This document shows positions 1-6,605 of a stretch of 15,015 bases of DNA, piece by piece. A program made the position numbers and the translations under genes. The notes below the pieces were generated by a model that saw only the letters and a program-made list of their open reading frames with translations, had not been told where the DNA came from and ran no database searches. This DNA is from JAVMKJ01 sp031732875 (GTDB taxonomy: Bacteria; Pseudomonadota; Gammaproteobacteria; Competibacterales; Competibacteraceae): the NCBI GenBank assembly GCA_031732875.1, contig JAVMKL010000270.1, positions 1 to 15,015 of the forward strand, given 5' to 3'. Each line of letters starts with the position of its first letter. Position 1 is the first letter of the stretch.

Positions 1-386
1 AATACAGCGTGCCGCCCACGACGCCGCCGGCCTCGTCGGCAATGCGCTTGATCAGACGCGGGTCGCTCGTGTTTTCCACGAACAGCGCCCGCGTCCCCTC
101 CTTTTTGATTTGGCGGATCAAGGTGGCGATCTGTTTGGCGGACGGCTCGTTTTCGGTGTTCAGTCCACCGGGGCCAGAAATTCGACCCCGTAGGCCGCGC
201 CGAAGTAGCCGAAGGCGTCGTGGGAGGTGATGACGCGCCGCTTGGCGGGGGGAACGGCCGTCAGTTGCGCGCATACCCACTGGTCGGTTTCCTGGAGTTG
301 CGCCCGATAGGTTTCACCGCGTCGCCGATAAGCCTCGGCGCGGGTCGGATCGGATCGGCTTTGGCGAGGGCGGCGGTGATAGTCGC
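1..386 (-). pseudogene. Remnant of zinc-type ABC transporter substrate-binding protein (ZnuA/TroA family), frameshifted and partial
   Basis: The minus strand encodes the second half of a metal-binding ABC substrate protein, but the frame is broken twice. From about 345 to 160 it reads ITSHDAFGYFGAAYGVEFLA and then stops (TGA at 160-162). The family sequence resumes one frame over as GLNTENEPSAKQ, LFVENTSDPRLI and VVGGTLY to the window edge. One missing base near 167-168 explains this shift. A second shift near 346-350 fits a 5-base tandem duplication (gatcc gatcc) inside ADP-TRAEAY. The His in the SHDAF motif is the third metal ligand of this family; His there, rather than Glu, favours zinc over manganese. 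The N-terminal half with signal peptide and the first ligands is absent, and the sequence runs directly into ATPase remnants. It would have bound zinc in the periplasm. Assembly error could explain one indel, but not the missing half. Confidence 0.72.
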
Positions 387-933
387 AGATTGTCCGGCGT
401 CAACACCTCGGCGGTCTGGCCCCAGGCGATGCCGGAGCGGGCCAGCAGCAGGGTTTCGGGGAAAAGGGCGCGGACCTGCTCCAGTATCGTGCAACACGGC
501 GATCACGGTGCGTTGCTCGGCGTGCCAGGCATGCACCACGTCGAGCAAATTCGCCGTGGTCCGAGTATCGATGGTGGTGAAGGGCTCGTCCAGCAGAATC
601 AGCCGGGCATCCTGCAACAGCATCCGCGCGAACAGCACGCGCTGAAACTGACCCGCCGACAGGCTGCGGATCGGGCGTCCCCGAAAATCCGCCAGCCCCA
701 CCGCCGCCAGCGCGGTGATCGCTCGGTTTTCCAGTTCGGCCGTGACCGCGCCGAGCGGGCCGATGCGTCGCCAGTGGCCCAGCAACACCATGTCCAGGAC
801 GGTAATCGGAAACTGGTGGTCGATCTGGGCTTGCTGGGGCAGATAGGCGATGTCGGATCGCTTCAGCGCCGCGTGATCGATCCGGCCGGTGGTCGCCGGC
901 AACAGGCCTATGATCGCTTCGAGCAAGGTGCTA
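387..933 (-). pseudogene. Remnant of zinc-type ABC transporter ATPase (ZnuC-like), N-terminus deleted and frameshifted
   Basis: The minus strand encodes an ABC ATPase of the zinc/manganese importer class. Visible parts are the end of Walker A (S-T-L-L-E-A-I-I-G-L-L), the Q-loop YLPQQAQ, the signature LSAGQFQRVLFAR, Walker B LILLDEPF and the switch His in VIAVLHD. The first 40 or so residues, including the GxxGxGK part of Walker A, are missing; homology stops at about 933, so ATP binding is lost. One extra base at 485, just after the switch HD, shifts the frame. Dropping it restores a family-like tail (LEQVRALFPETLLLARSGIA) up to about TPDNL. The sequence then passes into the binding-protein remnant. 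No permease gene is present between them. The intact protein would have been the cytoplasmic energising subunit. Identification of the class is strong; zinc specificity comes from the neighbouring ZnuA-like sequence and Fur-type regulator. Confidence 0.75.
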
Positions 934-964
934 ATTCTCGAATTCAGTCAAGCGGAGCGCGAAC

Positions 965-1372
965 GTGAGCTATTCCACGCGGCAACGCGAAGTGATTCTG
1001 GGCATTCTGCGCCAGGCGGGCCAGCCGCTGACGGCGCAGGAAATCCGCGAGCGGGCGAGCCGGGACAGCGCGGGAGTCGGGCTGGCGACGGTGTATCGCG
1101 CCCTCAAGGCGTTCATGGCGCGGGGCGAAATCGCCCAGGTCGAAATTCCGGGCACGGCTCCCCGCTACGAGCCGACCGACCGGGGCCATTACCACCACTT
1201 CATTTGCCAGCATTGCCGGCAGGTGTTCGACCTACCGGGCTGCGTCCACGATCTGGAGGTGCTGGCTCCCCAGGATTTTCAGGTCGAGCGGCACGAAATC
1301 GTGTTGTATGGGGCGTGCGCGAGTTGCGCGGAGCTTGATCCGGCGGTCAACTTGGGTCAACGAGAGGCGTAA
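965..1372 (+). CDS. Fur-family metalloregulator, probably Zur-like
   Basis: This is a complete 135-residue Fur-family repressor. The N-terminal winged helix (about 1-75) carries LTAQEIRERA and the recognition-helix motif GLATVYRALKAF. The C-terminal half (76-121) has the metal and dimer sites: HYHHFIC with C81 and C84 (CQHC), then LYGACASC with C118 and C121. The two CxxC pairs form the structural zinc site known in Fur/Zur proteins. The start is GTG at 965, with GGAG at 954-957 seven bases upstream. It is divergent from the zinc-importer remnants, and in many bacteria a Zur gene sits beside znu genes, so a zinc role is the best guess. Fur or another metal specificity cannot be excluded from sequence alone. 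It appears intact although its presumed target operon is broken; other targets must lie elsewhere if it is functional. A fragment of a related gene lies at 6433-6590. Confidence 0.85.
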   Translation: MSYSTRQREVILGILRQAGQPLTAQEIRERASRDSAGVGLATVYRALKAFMARGEIAQVEIPGTAPRYEPTDRGHYHHFICQHCRQVFDLPGCVHDLEVLAPQDFQVERHEIVLYGACASCAELDPAVNLGQREA

Positions 1373-1390
1373 GTAGTTGTATAAAATAAT

Positions 1391-1884
1391 TTAAGTTCCG
1401 GGCCATCCCAAATTGCAGCGCTGGCGCAAGCTCTGCGGGAAGACTTCCTCCACCGCCCGGATCAAGCCCGGGGCCCCATCGGTGGCGACCAGCACCAGAT
1501 CGTTCATCCCTCGCGCCTTGAGATCGCGCAAGCATTCGCGGGCACGCATCTCGACCACCGGCCGTTCCAGTTCCTCGGTCCGTCCGGACAGGGCGTGCTT
1601 GACCTCGCTGGCCCACGGTTCGGCCATGCCCGTCACTGCGGCACGGCAAACTCCACGATCCCCTCGGCCGTCTTCAGCCGTCCAAGACGGTTGCCGTTGC
1701 GGTACCCGGCCGGTTCGCCTCGTTCGTAATACCCCGGCCCCATGGCGTCCGCGATCTCGGTTTCCAAGGCTTTCTCGACGATCAACCGCACCGCGTCGCG
1801 CAACAAGGCGCTTTTGTCGAAATCACCACGCAAGACCTCGGCGATCTGTTTGTGCGTCTGCTTGCTTGCCGGTATTCTGACCAT
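1391..1884 (-). pseudogene. Degenerate IS256-family transposase
   Basis: On the minus strand an ATG at 1884, preceded by a good AGGAGG, opens the N-terminus of an IS256-type (mutator-like) transposase: KQTHKQIAEVLRGDFDKSAL, then GYYERGEPAGYRNGNRLGRL. The frame breaks near 1633: after EFAVPQ comes a stop, and the family sequence continues one frame over as MAEPWASEVKHALSGRTEEL. At about 1540 it jumps from VVEMRARE straight to LKARGMNDLVLVATDGAPGL. Roughly 100 residues are lost, including the segment with the first catalytic Asp. The second catalytic Asp (TDGAPG) remains. The protein ends after SLRQRC followed by unrelated residues, so the last third with the catalytic Glu is also missing. Intact members are about 400 residues. 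The element cannot transpose itself. I could not define its terminal inverted repeats. Confidence 0.88.
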
Positions 1885-2003
1885 TGGAATGCTCCTCCTG
1901 AGTTGGTCGGTTCCAACGCCTGCCACAGCGTTCGATTCGGTAGGATGCATCCCGCTCCCTCACTTTTCCAGCAAGTTTAAGACTTCACTGGAGGAGCGTC
2001 CGA

Positions 2004-2834
2004 ATGATGTTCGCGCGCTTTCGACGCAGCATCGCCGCCTGGCTGGCGATGCTGAGCCTTGCCGGTGCCGCCTTTGCCGAGGAATTGGTCATCCCCGGCA
2101 GCGGCAATCCGGAATATGTCTTGACGCAACTCGCCAAGGTGTTCAACCAACAGCAGAGCCAGCACACCGTATCGATGCCGACATCGACCGGAACCGCCGG
2201 CGCGCTGCGCGATGTCGGAGCGGGGACAGCCAGCCTCGGACGAGTCGGCCGGCCGCTCAAGGAAGACGAGCGCAAAAAAGGCATCACCTACGTCGCGCTC
2301 GGACGCGACCCGGTGGTGTTCGCGGCGGGAGCGGGCGTTACGGTGCGCAATATCACGCCGGCGCAGGCGGTGGATGTCTACAGCGGCAAGCTGACCGACT
2401 GGCGCGAACTGGGCGGCGACCCCGGTCCCATCCGGGCCATCGGACGCGAGCCGACCGATGCGTCCCGGCAAGCGATCATCCGCTCGATCAAACCGTTCGA
2501 GAACATCGTATACGGCGAGAACGTCAAGGTCGTGCATCTCGACCCGGAGTTGATCGCATTGCTCGACCGGTTTCCGACCAGCCTCGGCGTCCTCAACAGG
2601 TCGGCTCTCAGCGCCTGCGCCAGCAAGGTCGTTTATCTGGCGCTCGATGGCGTCGAGCCGACGGCGGAGAATCTGGAAAAAGGGCTCTACCCGGTGTGGG
2701 TGGAACTCGGCTTGATCTACAAGCCCGATGCGTTGACGCCAGCGGGCAAGGCGTTTCTCGAATTTGTCCGATCGCCCGCCGGCGAACGCATCTTGCGCGA
2801 GCACGGCGTTTTGCCCGCCGTCTCCAAAAACTGA
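2004..2834 (+). CDS. Secreted PstS-like substrate-binding protein, probable sensor partner
   Basis: This is a 276-residue periplasmic binding protein. The first ~25 residues form a signal peptide (MMFARFRRS, a hydrophobic stretch, then GAAFA before EELVIPGSG). The mature part has the features of the phosphate-binding PstS-like superfamily: an opening GSGNPEYVLTQLA, a central STGTAGALRDVG loop, SLGRVGRPLKEDE, and ITPAQAVDVYSGKLTDWREL, a segment typical of these proteins. The start has GGAGGAG at 1990-1996, seven bases upstream; a second ATG lies one codon in. No pstCAB permease or ATPase genes are nearby. Instead a sensor kinase gene follows after 68 bases on the same strand. By analogy with LuxP-LuxQ and TorT-TorS, it may deliver ligand status to that kinase. 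The ligand is unknown: phosphate or another oxyanion is possible but not shown. Confidence 0.85.
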   Translation: MMFARFRRSIAAWLAMLSLAGAAFAEELVIPGSGNPEYVLTQLAKVFNQQQSQHTVSMPTSTGTAGALRDVGAGTASLGRVGRPLKEDERKKGITYVALGRDPVVFAAGAGVTVRNITPAQAVDVYSGKLTDWRELGGDPGPIRAIGREPTDASRQAIIRSIKPFENIVYGENVKVVHLDPELIALLDRFPTSLGVLNRSALSACASKVVYLALDGVEPTAENLEKGLYPVWVELGLIYKPDALTPAGKAFLEFVRSPAGERILREHGVLPAVSKN

Positions 2835-2866
2835 CCGGCCTCGGCCGGCGTGCCGCGCATCGCGGC
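2835..2866 (+). other. Two tandem GC-rich hairpins between the binding-protein and kinase genes
   Basis: Starting directly after the stop codon at 2834, CCGGCC-TC-GGCCGG (2835-2848) is a perfect inverted repeat. Three bases later GCCGCG-CAT-CGCGGC (2852-2866) is a second perfect one with a three-base loop. No T-run follows either, so they are not standard intrinsic terminators. Between a binding-protein gene and its partner such structures often stabilise the upstream message or damp downstream expression, which would give more binding protein than kinase. That role is inferred from position only. Confidence 0.5.
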
Positions 2867-2902
2867 GAGCATCCAACCCTTGAGCGTAAAGGCGCACGGT
2901 CG

Positions 2903-5900
2903 ATGAAGTTTCGCCTCGACACCAGCATGACGCTGGTCTTGGTGTTCGCCCTGCTGGCGGCGCTCTCGCAATGGGTTGCCTACCAGTTATCGAGCGATCT
3001 GCTGGGCACGACGGTACGCGCGCGAGAAATCGACAAGATCGATACCATCGGCCGCGTCATCGAACGGTTGATCGCGCAACAGGGCGCACGCCTCCAGCAG
3101 TTCGCGCGACTGTTAGCGGCCAACAGCGAGCTATCCTCCGGACTCGCGCGCGAAGAGCCGGACCGCGTCGCGATGATCGCGGCGTTTTTTGACCGCCTCC
3201 AGGACATTTCCAGAGTGGATATTCTGGAGGTCACCGACGATAAGGAAATCGTGGTCTATCGAGCCCACGATCCGACGCGCCGGGGTGATCGCGCCACGGC
3301 GTGGGGAGTGTACGAAGCCTTGACCGGCGGCAGCTTGCTGGTCAGCGCGCTCGGTTCGCGGGGCGTCGAGATTCGCGCCATTGAGCCCTTGCGGGCCGAG
3401 GGCAAAATCGTCGGCACGCTGAGCGCCGGCCTATACCTGGACGAACGGTTTATCAAAACCTTGAGTCGCGAAGTGAGCGCAGATCTGGCGCTCGTGTTGC
3501 GTTCCGGTCGGGCGGTGGCTTCAAATTCCGCGCTTCTCGCCAATCCGGATTCCCAAGCCGTGATCGAGGCATTCGAGAAGAAGATACCCATTTACCGCGA
3601 AGATACCGCTTCGCGCCAGACTCGCGTATTCCTGCCGATACTCCTCGTCGATCAAGCTTTCGTGATTCTGGTTCAACTCGACAGCACCTCGGCTTATCGG
3701 TTGCTGGATCAGGGCTTGCGACGTTCGGCGGCCTATGCGGCGCTGATTTTGGCGGGGAGTATCCTGCTCGGAATCCTGACCTTGCGTTTCGTCATGCGGC
3801 CGTTGCGCGGACTGCGCGCGCAGGCCGAACGAACCGCCGTCGAAATCACCGGCGAACCCATTTCGACCGCAAACCGGGACGAAATCGCCGCCATCGTTGG
3901 AGTGTTGGAAACACTGACCGAGCGCCTGGTCAAGCGCAACCGGGATCTGGCCGAATCCAAAGCGGCAGCCGAATCGGCGAATCTCGCCAAGTCGCAGTTC
4001 CTGGCCACCATGAGCCACGAGATTCGCACGCCGATGAACGGCGTCCTGGGCATGGCGGAATTGTTGCGAGGATCGGGGCTGAACGCCCAGCAGCGACGGT
4101 TTGCCGACACCATTCTGCACTCGGGCCAGGCGTTGCTGGCGGTTATCAACGATATTCTGGACTTTTCCAAGATCGAAGCGGGCCGCCTGGAACTGGAAAG
4201 CGTAGCTTTCGACCCGAGGGAACTCATCGAGGAAATCGCCGCGCTGTTGGCCGGGCGGGCGCTCCACAAGGGTCTGGATCTGCTGGTCGATCTGCCTGCG
4301 GATCTACCGGGCGTGCTGCAAGGCGATCCGACCCGGCTGCGGCAGATCCTGGTGAACCTGGCGGGTAACGCCATCAAGTTCACCGAGCAGGGCGAAGTAG
4401 TGATCCGGTTGCGGCTGCTGGAACGAGGCGCCCAAACGGTGCGGTTACAGATAGCGGTGAGCGACACGGGAATCGGGATTCGGCCGGCGGATCAAGCAAA
4501 AATCTTCGAATCGTTTACCCAGGGGGACGGTTCTACCGCCCGCCGTTTTGGCGGGAGCGGACTGGGGCTGGCCATCTCCAAACGGCTGGTGGGACTGATG
4601 GGCGGCGAAATCCGCATCGAGAGCGCGCCGGGCGTCGGTTCGACCTTCTGGTTCACGCTGACGTTGGCCCGTGTCGAGGCGGTGTCGCGTTCGACCGAAC
4701 TGCCTCGCGTCGATTTGCAAAATGTGCGGGTGTTGGTGGTGGACGACAACATCACCAACCGCGAAATTCTGCATCATCGGTTGACTGGCTGGGGAATGCA
4801 CGAGACCGGCGTCGCGAGCGGGGCCGAAGCGCTCGCCGTTCTGCGCCAGGCCACCCAAGCAGGCGCGGCCTACAATCTCGCCATCCTCGACTGGCACATG
4901 CCCGAGATGGACGGTCTGGAACTCGCCTGCCATATCCGCGCCGATCCTGCCCTGAGCACCCTGCGTCTCCTCATGCTCGCGTCGGGCGGTCCGAGCGATG
5001 GCGGTTCCCTGGCCATGGCGGCCGGGATCGATCGGTATTTACCCAAACCCGTTCGCCAAGCCGAATTCTACGATGCCCTGTGCCGGCTCGTGCAGCTGGC
5101 TACGGTGGAATCCACAAGCCGTCGATCCTTGCCGTTCGGGAAACCGCCGCGCTTCGATGGCCGGGTGCTGGTGGCCGAGGACAATCCGGTCAACCGAGAA
5201 GTGGTCCTGGCCATGCTCGAACCGCTGGGCTGCCGGGTGACCGTCGCCGACGACGGGCGGGATGCATTGGTCGCCTTGGCGCGCGAACCGTTCGACCTCG
5301 TGCTGATGGACTGCCAAATGCCGGTGCTGGACGGCTTTGCCGCCACGAAGGCTTGGCGCCAGCAAGAGGTGGCCACCGGCAAGCGGCGGGTACCGATCAT
5401 CGCGCTGACCGCCGACGTCATCAAAGGGGTACGAGAGCGGTGCCTGGAAGCGGGCATGGACGACTACCTGAGCAAACCGCTCGAGCAGGCCCAACTGGTC
5501 GCCGCGCTCGACCGTTGGCTGCCCGCCACCGGGGAAGTCGCTGCCGCGCCCGCCGCTGCCCCATCGACCGCTGCCGCCCCGCCGGCGACGCCGTCCACCG
5601 CCCCGCCCGCATCCCCGCTGGACCAGCGCGCCCTGAACCAAATCCGCGCTATGCAGCGACTCGGCTCTCCCGATCTGCTCGGCAAGATCATCGGCTTGTA
5701 TTTGGAGAACTCGCCGGGATTGCTCCGGCAAATCCGGGACACGGTGGCCAGCCAGGATGGCGACGCGCTGCGGCAGGCAGTGCACAGCCTCAAATCCAGC
5801 AGCGCCAACTTGGGTGCGACGGAGTTGGCAGCGCTATGCAAGGCGCTGGAGCAGCGGGGCCGGGACCGGCGGCTGGAAGATGCGGCCGAACTGTTGCGGG

Positions 5901-5956
5901 AGCTGGAAATCCACTACGCCCGGGCGCGGGAGGCGCTGCTTGGAGAGATGCGGTGA
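2903..5956 (+). CDS. Hybrid sensor histidine kinase (Cache-like sensor, HAMP, HisKA, HATPase, two receivers, Hpt)
   Basis: This 1017-residue membrane kinase is complete. TM1 is at about 9-27, followed by a roughly 250-residue periplasmic sensor of Cache/LuxQ-like type and TM2 at about 276-297. A HAMP domain and coiled coil lead to HisKA with the H-box FLATMSHEIRTPMNG (phospho-acceptor H372). The HATPase has its N-box around N489, DTGIGI at 521 and GGSGLGLAIS at 550. Receiver 1 begins near 608 (phospho-Asp D663 in AILDWHMPEMDG). Receiver 2 begins near 753 (D803 in VLMDCQMPVLDG; ALTAD and SKPLEQ follow). An Ala/Pro-rich linker precedes the Hpt domain at about 906-1017 (H961 in VHSLKSSSANLG). 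The domains needed for a His-Asp-His relay are present in BarA/TorS-like order, though with an extra receiver. The start ATG at 2903 opens the membrane anchor and has only a weak upstream AAAGG; in-frame sequence before it is non-homologous. The final response regulator is not in the window. Confidence 0.93.
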   Translation: MKFRLDTSMTLVLVFALLAALSQWVAYQLSSDLLGTTVRAREIDKIDTIGRVIERLIAQQGARLQQFARLLAANSELSSGLAREEPDRVAMIAAFFDRLQDISRVDILEVTDDKEIVVYRAHDPTRRGDRATAWGVYEALTGGSLLVSALGSRGVEIRAIEPLRAEGKIVGTLSAGLYLDERFIKTLSREVSADLALVLRSGRAVASNSALLANPDSQAVIEAFEKKIPIYREDTASRQTRVFLPILLVDQAFVILVQLDSTSAYRLLDQGLRRSAAYAALILAGSILLGILTLRFVMRPLRGLRAQAERTAVEITGEPISTANRDEIAAIVGVLETLTERLVKRNRDLAESKAAAESANLAKSQFLATMSHEIRTPMNGVLGMAELLRGSGLNAQQRRFADTILHSGQALLAVINDILDFSKIEAGRLELESVAFDPRELIEEIAALLAGRALHKGLDLLVDLPADLPGVLQGDPTRLRQILVNLAGNAIKFTEQGEVVIRLRLLERGAQTVRLQIAVSDTGIGIRPADQAKIFESFTQGDGSTARRFGGSGLGLAISKRLVGLMGGEIRIESAPGVGSTFWFTLTLARVEAVSRSTELPRVDLQNVRVLVVDDNITNREILHHRLTGWGMHETGVASGAEALAVLRQATQAGAAYNLAILDWHMPEMDGLELACHIRADPALSTLRLLMLASGGPSDGGSLAMAAGIDRYLPKPVRQAEFYDALCRLVQLATVESTSRRSLPFGKPPRFDGRVLVAEDNPVNREVVLAMLEPLGCRVTVADDGRDALVALAREPFDLVLMDCQMPVLDGFAATKAWRQQEVATGKRRVPIIALTADVIKGVRERCLEAGMDDYLSKPLEQAQLVAALDRWLPATGEVAAAPAAAPSTAAAPPATPSTAPPASPLDQRALNQIRAMQRLGSPDLLGKIIGLYLENSPGLLRQIRDTVASQDGDALRQAVHSLKSSSANLGATELAALCKALEQRGRDRRLEDAAELLRELEIHYARAREALLGEMR

Positions 5957-6432
5957 GAACGGCTGGCGCAGCCGGAGCTTGATGGCCCAAGACCGAATGG
6001 GAGTTGTACAACACTTGCCTGAAAATCCAGCGCTTCGATCTGGAATATGCCCCTGCGACCGCTAAGCGACTTGAAATGTCGATGCTGGAGCGGCGGACAG
6101 CGAAACCGTCAAAGAGAACGCGATGTCGACGGCTACGGACTTTGCTATAGAGGATTGCTGGTTGCGCTTGGGAGACTGTACATTTCCAGGAGCACTTTGG
6201 CGCCCGAAGCCGCGATCCTACACGCCGCCCGCACCGGCTCGCGCGGCTGGCCCGAATGTAACCGCTCGGCCACCCCATTGCGTATTCCACCCCAATGTGG
6301 ACACCGACGCGACCTCCCGGGCGGCGGCCAGGGCATCGTGCTCGGACGCCGACAACAGGACGGCGCTCGGGTCGGGGTCGGGGCCATCTTCCAGCATCAG
6401 CGCCGATTCGCCGGCCGGCAGAGCATACCAGC
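5957..6432. other. Scrambled stretch with no intact gene; two coding-like scraps
   Basis: I find no complete gene here. On the plus strand a stop-free frame from 5983 to 6150 contains a peptide that looks protein-like (TEWELYNTCLKIQRFDLEY) but has no sensible start or ribosome site. On the minus strand, a frame from 6430 to a stop at 6218-6220 begins WYALPAGESALMLEDG and continues with PSAVLLSASEHDALAAARE; the part down to about 6302 has ordinary coding composition. I recognise neither. The stretch ends exactly where a Fur-like fragment begins. The picture is of joined fragments from several genes, as expected of a recombination or insertion scar. A short stop-free frame in GC-rich DNA can also occur by chance. 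Confidence 0.5.
5960..5974 (+). terminator. Hairpin just after the kinase stop codon, possible weak terminator
   Basis: CGGCTG (5960-5965), loop GCG, CAGCCG (5969-5974) is a perfect six-base stem three bases past the kinase stop. It is GC-rich but lacks a following T-run, so intrinsic termination would be weak. It may instead protect the 3' end of the message. Confidence 0.3.
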
Positions 6433-6590
6433 GCCAGCATTGCCGGCGGGTGTTCGATCTGCCGGGCTGCGTTCACGACCTGGAATCGCTGGCTCCCCAG
6501 GATTTTCAGGTCCGACGGCACGAGATCATCCTGTACGGGGTGTGCGCGAGTTGCACGGAAGGTCGCGCCCCGGAAGGACCAGCGATCTGA
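6433..6590 (+). pseudogene. C-terminal fragment of a second Fur-family gene
   Basis: The frame reads QHCRRVFDLPGCVHDLE, SLAPQDFQVRRHEI and ILYGVCASC before a stop at 6588-6590. It matches residues 82-121 of the Fur-family protein at 965-1372. At DNA level 6433-6558 aligns without gaps to 1206-1331, with about 17 mismatches in 122 bases counted by eye over the clear part (about 86% identity). The tail after the last Cys differs (TEGRAPEGPAI). The whole DNA-binding domain is missing, as is the first Cys of the CxxC pair, so it cannot work as a regulator. An in-frame ATG at 6123 would give a 155-residue chimera, but its first 100 residues are low in recognisable structure and I do not regard it as a gene. 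The mismatches mean this is a diverged paralogue or an old copy, not a recent duplication. Confidence 0.82.
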
Positions 6591-6605
6591 CACCGATGGC
6601 GATCT

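Noticed and set aside
1885..2003. A promoter for the signalling module
   Set aside because: A ribosome site is clear at 1990-1996 but I could not find a convincing -35/-10 pair with correct spacing.
1742..2902. In-frame extension of the kinase reading frame upstream to 1742 (which would make a 1404-residue protein)
   Set aside because: It crosses the IS remnant and the whole binding-protein gene in another frame and resembles no protein; the membrane anchor starting at 2903 is the natural N-terminus.
6123..6432. N-terminal part of a possible 155-residue chimeric gene ending in the Fur fragment
   Set aside because: No ribosome site, no recognisable domain, and the opposite strand of the same stretch looks more protein-like; best treated as scar sequence.
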